Of a stretch of DNA of 58,114 nt, positions 1-11,129 are shown one piece after another; positions within the stretch are counted from its first letter, which is position 1; every line of letters begins with the position of its first letter. The position numbers and the translations under genes are program-made. Under the pieces are notes generated by a model that was not told where the DNA came from, searched no databases, and saw nothing but the letters and a program-made list of their open reading frames with translations. The DNA is from Chara braunii (Eukaryota > Streptophyta > Charophyceae > Charales > Characeae), in assembly GCA_003427395.1 (NCBI GenBank), contig BFEA01000257.1:1453146-1511259 (forward strand). Reading direction: 5' to 3'.

Positions 1-1052
1 TACCAGATGGGGAAAGGGAAAAACAAAAAAGAAAGCCCAATGGATACTTTTCAACCGAAATTGCCGTGTCAAAGTCAGTGCCTGATTTCGTTGCCAGTGC
101 GTGTTTTTTTTCCCTTTACGAACTCAAAACCGGCTGCGTCTGCCGTTGTTTCTTCTTATTTTTTTAATAATACAAGTTGTTGTTGTTGTTGTTGTTTTCA
201 TTTTGTTTTTTTTTTACCATATATAATACAGCTGTCTTCTCCTCGTATACAGGGGACAAGCTGAATTTACTACCCCATTTTCTTCTCTCATTCTTGTATT
301 GCAGTCAGACTTGTCTTCATGTCACGTTCAACATGCATACATGCAGCTGGCTATGGCAACAGAAACTTCCACAGATGCAGAGTCAGCAACAGACTAATGA
401 CGCAGTGCGCCCATACAAAAACTCAAAGATATGGCCTTCGTCCAGGAACTCAGCTCAAAACAACTTGTCACATCGCATGGCTATGGCGTCTGAGCGCCAG
501 TCTGGAATTCCCACACGAACGCTGTATCCACCGTCAGACACACTCATACACGCGTACGCACACAACACTTGCATTTATTCTGAATGTCTGCACTCATGCT
601 CACACACTATCTTCTAGCTTCTACACATAGGCCGCCATCGTCTTCCTCCTAGCGGCTATGGCCGCTTGCCCTCTTCCACCTTCTGGCTGCTTGATGACCA
701 CCTCTAGACTCAACGCACAGATCGCTTGAACAGCGCTTCCACGTTGTTTCCCAGGTAATGAGTGAATGACTGATCGGTGCCTCTGTATTCATACTGTTTC
801 GTTTGGTGGTCTGGGCCTGGCCGATGTCCCACTCTGGTACTTGCTGCAAAACGGACTGGACTGGGACTTCCTTTTCATCTGACCCTTCGGGGTTGACTTG
901 GGACTCTTGACCTTTCAGAGATTTGACTGGCTGCCTCTACTGACTTCGAGAGGTCAAGTTGACTCTTCAGGAACTCTTCTAGCCACAACCTACTGACCTT
1001 TCAGAGGACGTATGGCCACCTACAGAGAACCCTAAGACTTCTAAACACTAGA
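1..1052. other. No gene recognised; low-complexity stretch
   Basis: I see no convincing gene here. There is a short GTT/TTG microsatellite near 175-195, a T-rich tract at 196-217, and CA-rich sequence at about 535-610. The short open frames lack recognisable domains and have no supporting context. Confidence 0.5.
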
Positions 1053-1233
1053 CCTACGGATCAAACCCACATCACCCAAGTTGCACACACAAAGGATTTG
1101 TACACAGTTTTAGGGATAGGTCGCGGGTTCAATTCACACACGGTCAACGGGCAACTATGCAGTGGACTAGGGAAGGTCTGGAAATCGAGTCCTGGTATCT
1201 GCAATGTTGCACGAACTGGGTGAAACCTTTTCA
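1053..1233. repeat. Direct repeat, left copy, flanking Ty3/gypsy remnant (candidate LTR piece or SINE)
   Basis: About 180 bp closely resemble 4903-5085 in the same orientation. Shared landmarks are a run of GCACACACAAAG, a GGGATAGGTCG motif, CACACGGTCAAC and TGTTGCACGAACT. The two copies bracket the minus-strand pol remnant, as LTR pieces would. The unit also contains a pol III B-box-like stretch (GCGGGTTCAATTC at about 1126), so a SINE inserted on both sides is an alternative. Homology stops abruptly after GGTGAAACC at both places. Confidence 0.65.
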
Positions 1234-2640
1234 CTCCCATCGTCCTAAATTCGAGGTCCTCCGAGAATTCTTTATTAATCCAAGGCAGGACCGTTTGTAG
1301 GTTGAACTACATTGGGAGCATGACCCTTTTCTTGCTCTTTTGTAAGCATGAACTACATTGGGAGCGGTTTCTAGAAGTTCTCTTCTAGTGAACCATCTGT
1401 AGTCCTCAGGTTCCTGGTAAGCAAACCTGACTTTGTACTGCTTCTGGGGACGACCTCTACCACCCATGCAGAATACATCTTCGTCTAGTATTCGGTCTAT
1501 GTCATAGGTGCCATCCATATCTGGCGGAATCATAGATCTTCGCGAAGGAAACTGTTCACTAGTGACACAAGGCAACAAATTTGATGCATGAAAGACGGGA
1601 TACGTATGGAGGTGAGCTGAAATTTCTATCGTATATGATGGTCCATCCTCTCCACCTTTGACTTTTAGGACGGGCCACGACCCTCTATACACGGGCAAAA
1701 GCTTTTGTGATATGTTTTCTTCTGGTGCGAACTCCTTTGACTTGACCCAGCCTAAGTCACCTACCCTAAAATGTGAGCGTCTACGATGCTTATTCGCTTG
1801 TTCAATCATGCGATGTTGGGCTTTTCTAAGGTTTTCGATCACTTTTTTAACTTCCTTCTCGTGCTGCAAGGCAAACTCTCTTGTACCGGGCGGTAAGCTC
1901 TGAATCTGGTCCCGGTTCAGTCCTTCAAACGGCCTACGTGGTCTAAAGAAATTATGCAGCTCGTTAGGGGTTTTGGAAGTAGCTAAGTGTACGCTATCAT
2001 TGTAGGCACTAACTACTTTAGGAAGCATCTCATCCCAATTCACTTGAGCGGGTCTAACATACATTGTGAGTAACTGTCGCAAGATCTTATTCATTTGTTC
2101 GGTCTGACTGTTTTTCTCTAGATGACGACCTAGCGACATCAACAACTTCGAGTCGTAGACTTTCGCGAGACCTTGGCAGTTTTGGTTGGTAACCCTCGTG
2201 CCTCTGTCACTAACTATTGACATCAGTATGCCATGCTCACTTACCCAGAAATTAAACAACTTCTCTATAACTAATTCAGTCTTTGCCTCTGCGGGCAATT
2301 GTATGAAAATCGCATATTTGCTAAATCGATCTATTACAACCATGACTTGACTTTTCCCATGCCTACTTCTGACCCCTGTATCCGTGAACTTGAAGTCAAT
2401 TGAAACAAACTCTCCAGGTCCCACTGGATAGGCAAGGGTCTCAAAAGACCTAGGAGTGCTCTTTTCGTTGTCTTGTTGCGCTGGCAGACGTCACAACTGC
2501 AGACATACTCTATACAGTCTACTTTCATGCCAGGCCATGTATACGAGATCGATAGGTTGGCTAATGTCTTCTGCTAGCCAAAGTGTCCTTCTGTATCATG
2601 ACTTTCCCCTAAGATCAAACTGCGGATCTCTTCACTATTG
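1231..2640 (-). pseudogene. Integrase with C-terminal chromodomain (Ty3/gypsy), broken
   Basis: The 397-residue frame 2424-1231 carries the DDE catalytic core: D10 in SIDF, D73 in VSDRG, and E109 in SQTEQMNK, i.e. D-x62-D-x35-E. Near the C-terminus the segment from about residue 306 (YDIDRILDED through YKVRF to DYRWFTRRELL) is a chromodomain. The HHCC zinc-binding module lies upstream in another frame (about 2640-2424; CDVCQRNK is its CX2C), and an in-frame TAG follows GHFG near 2575. The frame changes near 2424 between the zinc module and the core. In life this enzyme inserts element cDNA and the chromodomain steers it to marked chromatin. Here it is a fossil. Confidence 0.9.
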
Positions 2641-2777
2641 GGGACACACAATCTATCAGTGACATTGGTCTTCTCACAGAGTAGCCCATTTGTGGTTCTG
2701 TAATTTGGTTCGCTATCAGGGGTTTTTGTAAGTTTTTTCAGGAGATCACTCTAGATCAGGTCCTGAGTGTATGCATC

Positions 2778-3209
2778 TTATATTTTATGTTGTAGATCTA
2801 CCCTTATGTCCAGATAATACACGATTGCTCCAAAGTAATCAGCCCTTCTACTTAGAGCATCGACTACCACATTATACTCGCCTTTAACGGGCTTTAACTC
2901 TAAGTCAAACTGGTAAATGTTTGATGCCCACCTAGTCAATTTGGGTGTCATCTTGGCTTGCGTCTTAAGCCATTTCAGAGTTTCATGATCTGCGTAGACT
3001 TCTAAGTGCTTCCCAAGCAGGTAATGTCTCCAATGATCTAATGCCTGCTTGAGAGCGTGGAGTTCTCTTTCATACGTCGAGGCTGCTACTTTATCCGAAG
3101 GCAACCTAGCTGACATAAACTCTACGGTTCTATAGCCATCGTCGTCATTCTGCTGCAACACAACGCCTATGCCATATTGGCTTGCATCTGTCATGACGAC
3201 GAAGGGCAA
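2778..3209 (-). pseudogene. Ty3/gypsy RNase H domain
   Basis: A 143-residue minus-strand frame shows the family RNase H landmarks: TDASQYGIG near the start (first catalytic Asp), YERELHALKQAL (catalytic Glu), YADHETLKWL (Asp) and VVDALSRR (last Asp). In the element this degrades the RNA strand of the RNA:DNA hybrid. It follows RT directly in the polyprotein but is separated from it by a frame change near 3210-3290. Confidence 0.92.
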
Positions 3210-3290
3210 TGAGGGATCAACTACCTTGAGGACAATATATTATATCAAGGCCCTCCGTAATTTCTTTAGGGACGAGGTACAGTCTTCGTT

Positions 3291-4241
3291 CTACTTCCTG
3301 ATTGCTTCCTTCTTTAGGAGTCTGCGAAGGGGAGCAGCGACAGTAGAGAAGTTTCCCGCAAACTTTCTGTAGTAGTTGGCCACTCCCAAAAATAATTGCA
3401 ACTCAGTCAGAGTACGAGGAACTGACAAGTCTCTAATCGCTACTATCTTGTCGTCCTCTTGTTTGATGTCGTCTTCGTCTAACATGTGGCCCAAGTACAT
3501 GACTTACGTCTTGGCCCACTCACTCTTTTTCGCGTTAATCTTGAAGTTGACTTCCCTCAATTTCTCTAAAATCTGCCTTAGATGGCCCTCATGTTCTTCG
3601 AGGGACTCATTAAATACTAGGATGTCGTCTAAATATACGATGCCGAATTGATCTATCCACGGACTAAACAAGTCCTTCATACAACGCTGAAAGGTGGTTG
3701 GTGCATTAGTTAGTCCAAAGGGCATCACTATAAACTCATAATGGTCATATCGAGTGTGGAATCTCGTCTTATACTGGTCATCAGGATAAACTTATATTTG
3801 ATGATACCCTGACTTTAAATCTATTTTGGTAAAATACTTGCAGTCTTGCACCCGATCTAACAGATCGTCTATGGGAGGCAATGGTTCTGCATTCTTGACG
3901 GTTATTGCATTCAGACTCCTATAGTTTATGCACATTATAAGTTCCCCCTCTTTCTTAGCAACAAACAAAACAGACACACCAAAAGAAGATGAACTGAGTC
4001 TTATCCATCCTTTCTCTAGGAGCTCATCTAATTGCTTGCGTAGCTCCTTTAATTCCCTAGGAGACATTTTGTAGACTGCTCCCTTAGGCGTTTTACTGTC
4101 TAGATCCATCTCTATGTGGTGTTGAATGCACCTTGGTACTATCCCAGCAGGTGCTTTAGCTATATCCACATATTCTTTGAGCAAACTAGCGATAATGAGA
4201 TGAATCTTATCTTTCTTTTTTAGCTGGTCAGATGCCAGCAT
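3291..4241 (-). pseudogene. Ty3/gypsy reverse transcriptase, three frame pieces
   Basis: Three minus-strand pieces cover the RT palm and fingers. Piece 4241-3792 includes KGWIRLSSSSFG, INYRSLNAIT, PLPPIDDLLD and TKIDLKSGYHQI. Piece 3728-3504 includes MPFGLTNAPTTFQ and the catalytic YLDD box (IVYLDDILVF). Piece 3500-3291 contains the thumb motif FLGVANYYRKF. A stop or frame change separates the pieces (about 3790-3730 and 3502). All catalytic motifs remain readable, so inactivation is by indels rather than by loss of the active site. Confidence 0.93.
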
Positions 4242-4635
4242 TATATATGCTACAAAGACCCGTTTTTCGAGTTAATCTTTTTTACGAATCTGGACTGGGG
4301 CACTAAGGCAGCAATGTGCCAAGGAGTTATCAACTCCTGACACATGGAACGAGCGAGTTTTCTTAATCCTACCTGAAGGACTAGGGAGCTTACACTCATG
4401 CTATCGAGTCTATCGAAAGTGCAAAATAGCTTCAGTTGCCTCACCTCAATCAGTATCAAGTACCATATCGAAGGGGAGGTTATCTTTTACGAGTAGAATT
4501 AGGGAATGAAAAACCTTTAAGTTCTCTGTCTTTCCCTCTCCTTCCAGGCGAAAATACGTCTGGACTCCCTCGACGTACTCCTGGATCCGCATGGTGTGGT
4601 TATCTGCGAGGATACTGACTACAAGCCTTCCAATT

Positions 4636-4745
4636 GTTTGACTTTGAGGCCTAGCCTCAACTTCTTCAGCGCCTTACGACTGATGTAATTTCTAGTGGCC
4701 TCGCTATCTATAAGGGCCCCTACTCTAGATCTAAAGACCTCTACA
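4636..4745 (-). pseudogene. Retropepsin-like protease fragment with altered active-site triplet
   Basis: Translating the minus strand across 4740-4636 gives a segment reading ALIDSEATRNYIS followed by RKALKKL, upstream of RT as expected for a Ty3/gypsy aspartic protease. The usual triplet is DSG or DTG followed by A; here the Gly codon reads Glu (DSE), which would be inactivating. Stops follow soon after. The region between this and RT (4250-4620) keeps fragments in changing frames. Confidence 0.7.
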
Positions 4746-4902
4746 TCTGTTAACAATAATTGCCCCTTTTCAACTTTCTTCATCTTGCCCCATGTTGGTC
4801 ATCTTTCTTTGAGTTATTCCGCCAGGCCTGTGAGGGAAGCACCGAGAGAGACTCTAACACAAGAAGTCTTTGGGCAGCTAGCTAGGTGCTGGCCAACAAC
4901 CT

Positions 4903-5090
4903 ATGCCATGGATACACCCACACGACCCAAACTGCACACACAAAGCATTTGTACACATCTTTAGGGATAGGTCGTGGGGTCGAAGCACACACGGTCAACA
5001 GACAACTATGTAGTGGACTAGGGAAAGTCTGGGAAACAAGTCCTGGTATCTGTAATGTTGCACGAACTAGGTGAAACCCTTTCAGTATCA
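4903..5090. repeat. Direct repeat, right copy, flanking Ty3/gypsy remnant
   Basis: This is the second copy of the ~180 bp repeat at 1053-1233, in the same orientation, with scattered substitutions. Because the pol remnant reads on the minus strand, this copy sits on its upstream (5') side. Full LTR boundaries (TG...CA) and a primer-binding site were not recognised. Confidence 0.65.
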
Positions 5091-5221
5091 ACCTCATACT
5101 AGCTGCCTGTAACATATATGGTATGAAGATTTACCTTATCTTTACACTAGTACGACCACAAACCCACCACAAAGCCCATCATCTTCCACCGAACATAATG
5201 CATCATTATACGCTTTATAAA

Positions 5222-5420
5222 CGAATACAACGCATAGGTTACGTTCAATTTAAATACACTGCATACACGTTCTATTCGAACAAGCCTTCTATTGGAATAC
5301 AACGCATCTGCGTTCTACTTGAATCATCGATTTTCTTTTTGAAAACGCGAATATAACGCATTTGGGTTCTATTCGAATCATTGATTTTCTTTTTGAAGAC
5401 TGGAATATAACGCATACCCG
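5222..5420. repeat. Minisatellite, ~54-61 bp unit
   Basis: The phrase GAATAYAACGCAT recurs at about 5223, 5288, 5349 and 5403, and the phrase CGATTTTCTTTTTGAA or TGATTTTCTTTTTGAA follows the second and third copies. The units are degenerate. From 5421 to 5767 I see only scattered related motifs (GAATACAACACAT at about 5515) and nothing else. Confidence 0.7.
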
Positions 5421-5767
5421 TTAAGTTCGCTGAAATACAGTTGTGTGAGTACGCCTAAAGTCCTGTCGGCCCGTAATTCGAATAATTAAGGTTGCATGTT
5501 GTTGATGGTGAGCCCGAATACAACACATACACGTTATGTGCGGGGGAAGACGGTAGCTAATTTACTGGTCGAAAGCCAACACTACCTTACTCTGGAATTG
5601 GGAAGCAAGCTATTCTAAGGGTTATGGATTGCGCACTATTTTACCTGCGGGACACTTTCCTCTCTCAGGCTGGTCACGGTTTATCCCAACCTACCTATCT
5701 CCTTAGGGTTGAGCTTTCCCGGTTGAGCTGATTTCCTCAGAGTTGAATCTAACCCTTACCTTCTTCC

Positions 5768-5820
5768 CCAAATATAACGTACGGTTATTAAAGTTATAAG
5801 TGATCGTACGTTGTATTCGG
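5768..5820. repeat. Imperfect 16-bp inverted repeat (stem-loop)
   Basis: Arm 5768-5783 (CCAAATATAACGTACG) pairs with arm 5805-5820 (CGTACGTTGTATTCGG) with two mismatches or wobbles, around a 21-nt loop. The arm resembles the GAATATAACG phrase of the minisatellite just upstream, so it may be an inverted copy of that unit. Confidence 0.7.
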
Positions 5821-5924
5821 TGGAAGCAGGTAGTACCGGAGAGAAGACTTGTAGGGGGGGCGAACCATTAATCTCTGGTTGGTGGGCCCGAAGTGTGTTG
5901 CAGGAGGTAGTGGGGAGCCAAACG

Positions 5925-6000
5925 AATCTCGTGGGGAATCGAACTCGTGGCCTCCTAAATACCACTTATGTGCTCAACCAATTGAGATTGTGATAAGCCA
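5925..6000 (-). other. tRNA-like sequence, minus strand (degenerate; possible SINE head)
   Basis: On the minus strand an A-box-like D-arm (CTCAATTGGTTGAGC) is followed about 35 nt later by a B-box-like GAGTTCGATTCCC. The T stem does not close well and the acceptor arms do not match. I therefore call it tRNA-like or SINE-derived and not a functional tRNA. Confidence 0.45.
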
Positions 6001-6039
6001 AGCCTCGTGCCTCGCGGCTTCACGTACCCTTCAAACTAA

Positions 6040-7815
6040 AACCCAAAGTAAGCCCCAAAGTAAGCCCCGAAGTTCATACGTTGATTAATTATAAGAACCG
6101 GGGTCTGTTTTTGAATTTTTGCAGGTCGATTGCGGGTATCTTTTGAGATTGACCATGTCCTTGTTCAAATTAGCCTCACGCGGCCGATTAACGACCGAGA
6201 AAGAATTTCAAGAAACAGTTATGAAGTTCAGTAGACGACATTTTGATTTATCCTTCATCAGTAGGTACACACGCGACCATTTTTGAATCCTTGCTCATTA
6301 TGCAAGCTCACCTCCCACCTTGAGCATGCACCCACTTCCCTTCTTGTTGTACCTCGTCTCCGCGTAACCTTTTGTCTTCCCATGGCCCCTTCATCCGATC
6401 CCCTCCTTGTCCTTTGGCGTGATTGATTAGTCGTCAGGTGGGTTGGACGGATCAAGTTGCAAGGGCGAACTTACTCGGGCAGCTTGAACGAGCAACCCAA
6501 GTGTACGAACATTTCGATCGTCCCGCCTTCTTTGATCCTTTGGAATCTTCTTCCTTCACTCCTCCTCACCTACGCCCCTCGCGACCCGCCCTACGCGTTG
6601 GTGCCCCCCCGCCTTCCACGTTATAAATCCATGCAGCGCCTTCCTCTCCATCTCTTTGATCTCGACTGCAATGTTGCTCAAGCTATGCGCGAAGACCACG
6701 GAACAGGCTCGACTTGCCCACGGAACGGACGGAGTGACGGTGTGGGGTGGAATTAGCGGTAAACTTGGGGTAAGGTAGTCGGAGGGACTGAGCGGTGGTG
6801 GAGACGGAAACCGAACCAGCGGCAAGGCCGTGTGGCTATGATTGGCTTGCGTTCGGTCATGTCGATGGTTGTGCACGCGGAGTGCCTGCATTGTTGTACT
6901 TTTGAGTGGCGAGGGACTCGCTTTTTTTCCATCGCTGCTTTGTCCATTTGCCGTGTGCTCCAGAGACTAAGAGTGGATACTCAGTCGTGTATATGGCGTC
7001 GGGTGTGAATGTCAATGAATGTTGAATCCTTCACTGTCTGAAATTCTAATTTGGCCATAGTGGTTGGAGACACTTGAGGAGACTCACTAGAGTTGTAACT
7101 ATATGATATCGGGTGACTTCCTGATTGGAGTTATCCATCATGCATGACATTATTCACTCAAGTTGGAAAGTCGTGTGATGTACGACATCTTGCACGGTTT
7201 GGTGGACACTTTAGCATGGATACAGAAAGACTATATAGTGGTCTTTGTTGTCATTATGCACATGGGTGCGGTTCTAGGGTCATTCAGTTTTGGAGGTCTA
7301 CTTGCATGCATGAGTGTGCTGATGCTCTTTGACTCTTGACTATCCCCGTCCCTCGTGCGCGTGCGAGATCGTCGTCACCTTTTTTCTCCCCTCCCATGTG
7401 CAAGCGCCACGTGTCAAATTTCTCCGACTGTAGCACACACATAGGTCCACATGATCCCAATGCCTTACTAATGGCTGACTATCTACGTGAAGTTTAAACA
7501 AACTTCAGTATTACTTCAGAGCTAGTGGAAGACGATAAAACTTGGGCCGTACCTCCCCTAGGAAAGTAGGCTCCCAAAATATGAGTCAACCCGAATGCAA
7601 AGAGAAAGTTTGTCGACTTAAGTGAGAGTTGGCTGAGACATCGATCTAGTATGAATTCAGGCAATACTTTCTTATAGGAAAGTGATATCCCAAGATCCAT
7701 ATTAGGCAAAAGACAGGATCCAACTTCCACTTCATGCCTAAACCCAACCATGATTTAGTCACAACCTACCTAGGGCTCCATCACATGACGAGCATCTATG
7801 CGGCTAACTTCGAAG
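6040..7815. other. No gene recognised
   Basis: A 12-bp direct repeat (AAAGTAAGCCCC twice) lies near 6050. A TATAAA motif lies at about 6623 in a GC/CT-rich context, but no coding frame downstream looks like a known protein. The remainder is unremarkable. Confidence 0.4.
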
Positions 7816-8660
7816 GACGCCCATAATATCCTAAATGATGAGACAGAGTGGATGGTTCATTCTTCCAAATTTGGTTAGTTATGTTAATAGCATGGGTATC
7901 AAGAGATAGAGAAATATGCATGCGCGAGACTCACCCATCCACCTTTCAACTTTTGCGTTGTCTTATGCGAAGATACAAGCAAACCATGACTTAGTCAGAC
8001 CTAATCCGAGCATGGGCTACCCATCAGTCTCTAAACTTTTGCGGTACTAGGTGGATGTAACTAACTTTTATCCAAGCCCTTAGCAGTGAGAGGTGGTTAA
8101 CGGAGACCCAAAATTTCAGTGTTTTTTTAATGCTATTTATAAGAAAACCATAAGCCCTTTATAACCAAAACTTGCATCATTCCATAATGTGCACACCATA
8201 TTAACAAACCATTAAAAAAAAAACGAAGAAATAAAATAAAAACAGGGTGAAACAGTAAGGCAAGTATAGGCAGATGCCACCCTTCCACCTTTCGGCCTCG
8301 ACGGCGGCTGAGTGTCAATGAATCAGTCTAACCAAATTAGTATATGAAATTTTCACCTTCCATCTTTCACGGTGACGCCCTAAGGACGCCCATAATATCC
8401 CAAATGATAAGACAGAGTGGAATAGTTCCACCTTTCAGCTTTTGCATTGTATCTTATGAGAAGATACAAGCAAACCATGACTTAGTCAGACCTAATCCGA
8501 GCATGGGCTACCCATCCATCTATCAACTTTTGTGGCACTAGGTGGATATAACTAACTTTTATCCCAGCCCTTAGAAGTATAGGCAGATGCCACCCTTCCA
8601 CCTTTCGGTCTCAACGGCGGCTGAGTGCCAATGAATCAGTCTAACCAAATTAGTATGTGA
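7816..8660. repeat. Duplicated block (two diverged direct copies)
   Basis: The order of landmarks at 7818-8345 is repeated at 8389-8660. GGACGCCCATAATATCC recurs at 7818 and 8389, GACAGAGTGGA follows each, AAACCATGACTTAGTCAGAC recurs at about 7981 and 8472, GAGCATGGGCTACCCATC follows both, and CCACCCTTCCACCTTTCGG recurs at about 8277 and 8590 ahead of GAATCAGTCTAACC. The second copy is shorter by internal deletion. Confidence 0.85.
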
Positions 8661-8902
8661 AATATAGGTCACCCTTCCACCTTTCCTCTTTCATGGTGAC
8701 CCATAACCCTAACTTAGGTGTAAGGTTGCCCCTCCGCCAGAGGGTTTTGGCGACAACCCTATACATACACTTTGAACTATCAGCCTTATCCCCATCTTCC
8801 ATGGTGACCCATAACCCTAACTTAGGTATAAGGTTGCCCCTTCGCTCACGCTTCAACGGCTACCCTCCACCATTGTCGGCGCGAATACCCTTACAAGGGT
8901 AT
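8661..8902. repeat. Tandem repeat pair ending in a palindrome
   Basis: GGTGACCCATAACCCTAAC followed by TTAGGT and AAGGTTGCCCC occurs at about 8695 and 8801. The wording of these units (cacccttcc, gcttcggcgg) matches the larger array at 17.8-18.9 kb. At 8885-8902 lies ATACCCTTACAAGGGTAT, an 8-bp perfect arm pair with a 2-nt centre. From 8903 to 9267 I see nothing recognisable. Confidence 0.6.
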
Positions 8903-9267
8903 CCGCCTTGGTTTTTGCAAGCAACAGAAAATAATTTGGTTTAAAGTTTAAGTATACCGCGCGAGGCGCGACTGTGTTGTATACGCTGACTGATTGATCG
9001 ATTGGAAGTAGAGAGTGCGTGGGCGCGTAGACTTAAGACATGCGTGATCTTGTTTCCCTTTGATGATTGTGAAACTGGCATTGGTTGCCGACCAAGTTTT
9101 TATTACTGATCAAACTAGGACTAAATGATATTCTATTTCGACTAATACATTTGACTGCGGCATGCGTGCGTGCGGAGGGCGGCGTCAACAACAATGTGAT
9201 TTTGAAGACGCTTCGGTAGATCTGCGCGTCGCGAAGTATCCGCTTATTTAGATGTCCGTTAAAACTA

Positions 9268-9345
9268 GACCCAGCCTTGGGCCTAGCACTATTGTTTACA
9301 GTGTCGGACTCTCGTCAAAGAGACTCAGGGATCGAGACCAGTGAG
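9268..9345 (+). other. tRNA-derived SINE-like segment
   Basis: Plus strand. An A-box-like CCTAGCACTATTGTTTA is followed by a small CTCT/AGAG arm and then a B-box-like GGGATCGAGACC, with tRNA-like spacing. It is not a clean cloverleaf, so I read it as a SINE head or tRNA relic. Confidence 0.4.
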
Positions 9346-9949
9346 CGATGATGCAAAGGCAAGAGAGTGGCATAAAAAAAACTGCGGGGTTGAGGGTCCG
9401 GCGGGGCTATCCCCCATGGTTTTGTTGCCGCAGGGCCGGAGTTTCTTCCTCAACTTATGGCCTTGTGTTTTATTTCCCATGACTATTATCTTCGTATTAT
9501 TATTATTATTATTATCTTTGCCTTATTATTATTTTCAAACCAGACGCGACACCAAAACCAATGGGTCAACGTGCATCCGAATCGGTGGGTGATTAGCCCT
9601 CGAGGTGGAAGGACCTGGGTGGCATAGCCCCTGTGGTTGCACTGTCGGCCGACCGCAATCCGTTGAAGGAGGATCGAGTGTGAGCATGCCCGGCAGGGGC
9701 CCCCAAGAAGGGCGGACCATACTCGGGCGCAATAACGAATGGCGACCCCCGGTATTATGGGGAGACCATAGCAGCACTTTGACAGAACTGCAGGTCACAG
9801 AGAAACTTTTTTTTTTTTTTTCCCTGTTTTTATTTTAATTGTTTAGTTTTGATTTATTTTTGCCTTAATTTATTTTTTTTCAATTAGTCATGTGAGCGGG
9901 TCCGGTCCCAACCCCATGACTAGTGGCGGGACCAATGGTCTTGATCAGC
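9346..9949. other. No gene recognised; small hairpin, TTA microsatellite and T-run
   Basis: A nested hairpin is visible at 9382-9433: outer arms CTGCGG/CCGCAG enclose GGGG-CTAT-CCCC. A TTA/ATT microsatellite lies at about 9498-9532. A T-run at about 9808-9822 is followed by T-rich sequence to 9890. No coding feature can be supported. Confidence 0.45.
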
Positions 9950-10012
9950 TGGTACCCTCGTGAACTGTTGAAATGCAGACCCAAGTTCGAGTTCACTAGG
10001 AAACAGGCGGGG
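9950..10012 (+). other. tRNA-like unit related to the 22-kb array
   Basis: AGCTGGTACCC, then GAACTGTTGAAATGCAGAC, then AAGTTCGAGTTC matches the plan of the four minus-strand units at 21.99-22.46 kb (A-box, a loop resembling TTGAAGT, B-box). It is another copy of the same tRNA-derived repeat on the opposite strand. Confidence 0.5.
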
Positions 10013-10230
10013 TAGAATTCGACAGTTCGAAAGCCCGGGGCCAACGCGTTACCATTTTCATAGCGAATGATGTATCAGGGGGATGGGTCGGTCAGTGCAT
10101 TCCCAGGCAAGGGCGATAAGTACCTCGGTTTGGACTCTGTTGGCCACGAATGACTGTGTGGTTGCGACTTTCGACTGGCCTTTATTCGACGGTACCGTGA
10201 TGCTACTAGAAGGCCGCAGCCAGACGGCCA

Positions 10231-10337
10231 GTCCTTCGGGGCATCTGTTAAAACTTGGAACGATACAGAGAAGAATAGCATGGCCCCTGCGCAAGGATGA
10301 CACACATAAATCCGGATAAGTGAATACTTCTTCACGT
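10231..10337 (+). ncRNA. U6 spliceosomal snRNA gene or pseudogene
   Basis: The block 10255-10310 is nearly identical to eukaryotic, especially plant, U6. It carries GGAACGATACAGAGAAGA, with the invariant ACAGAGA box at 10265-10271 that pairs with the 5' splice site. It also has the AGC triad region (TAGCATGGCCCC) and TGCGCAAGGATGACAC, which forms the internal stem-loop. The 5' hairpin GTCC-TTCG-GGGC at 10231 is weaker than the normal one. After CATAAATC the 3' part departs from the plant sequence, although a T-run (10337-10340) sits at the expected pol III terminator distance (107 nt). I see no clear upstream TATA or plant USE element. A retroposed or decayed copy is therefore about as likely as a working gene. 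Confidence 0.88.
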
Positions 10338-10340
10338 TTT

Positions 10341-11129
10341 CTTTCTTTTCGATGTTCTTCATACGAAGCCGATTCTGTCAAAGCAACCGCTGCTACCCAC
10401 GCAGCGCAAACAAGGGGAGCGCAGAGCTGAGGTAGGTGCGCACAAAGGCAGGAAAGGACGACGACAGGGGATGAATCTGGACCAGAAGTTGCGTTGGGTG
10501 CACGTGCAGCAAGAGGGGAGTCGGTGATGGTGGAGAGACGAATGAGGCGCGACGAAGAGTGAATAGCTCATGTTATTCTAAATTGAATCGAGAGGGGAAA
10601 GAGTCGTCCCCGAGGCTTTGGCCCCTGGCGAAATCGAATCCGTGCTCAGTTTTAGGAGAAAGTCAGTAGGTTAGGAGTAAGTAGTAAAATTGGTTGCGCG
10701 AAAGTGCCCAAACATATATAGTAAGGAGCCGGACTTAGCACAACCCATTCATTTCGCAACTGTTCCTACCGATCTAAGTTGCAAATTTGGGGTTTCTGTG
10801 TAGGGCGATTTTGATGGTGTTGTTAGATTTGGATTTAGTGGAGTAGGACTAAAGTTAGATAAGAAGAGGTGTGCGCGGAGAAACGATGTTGGTGGATATG
10901 GCCGGGAAGAAAGTTTGATACCTCGGCCGATATACAACAGAATCGGGCGAGTGAAAATGGGGTTTCAGAGTTTTGGGGTGAGGCGAGAATGATGGAGAAG
11001 TCAGATTTTGAGAATAGTGGATGGATTTTGTGTAGCAAACAATGGAGGCTGCGCCTGAGAAAAAGGGGGGGTAGTAAGGTGCCGATGGATCTAGCTGATT
11101 CTCAGCGGTAGGTTAATTCGGATTTCTGA
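10341..11129. other. No certain gene; TATA-like motif
   Basis: A CATATATAG motif at about 10712-10720 could be a TATA box, and an 80-codon frame starts at 10869, but its product resembles nothing I know. CGGTAGGT at about 11106 is donor-like. I do not call a gene. Confidence 0.3.

Larger units (their letters stand above)
1231..4745 (-). mobile_element. Decayed Ty3/gypsy (chromovirus-type) retrotransposon pol region
   Basis: Read on the minus strand from 4745 down to 1231, the pol domains appear in the Ty3/gypsy order: protease, reverse transcriptase, RNase H, zinc-binding and catalytic integrase, chromodomain. The reading frame is broken by several frameshifts and at least one in-frame stop, so the copy is dead. 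I could not find gag; only about 150 bp separate the protease from the upstream direct repeat, so gag was probably deleted. The flanking ~180 bp direct repeats may be LTR remnants. A C-terminal chromodomain places it with the chromoviruses. Confidence 0.9.

Noticed and set aside
5925-6000. Functional tRNA gene on the minus strand
   Set aside because: The T and acceptor stems do not close; kept only as tRNA-like.
8697-8830. Telomere-like CCCTAA sequence
   Set aside because: Only isolated ACCCTAAC units occur within a longer degenerate repeat; there is no tandem telomeric run.
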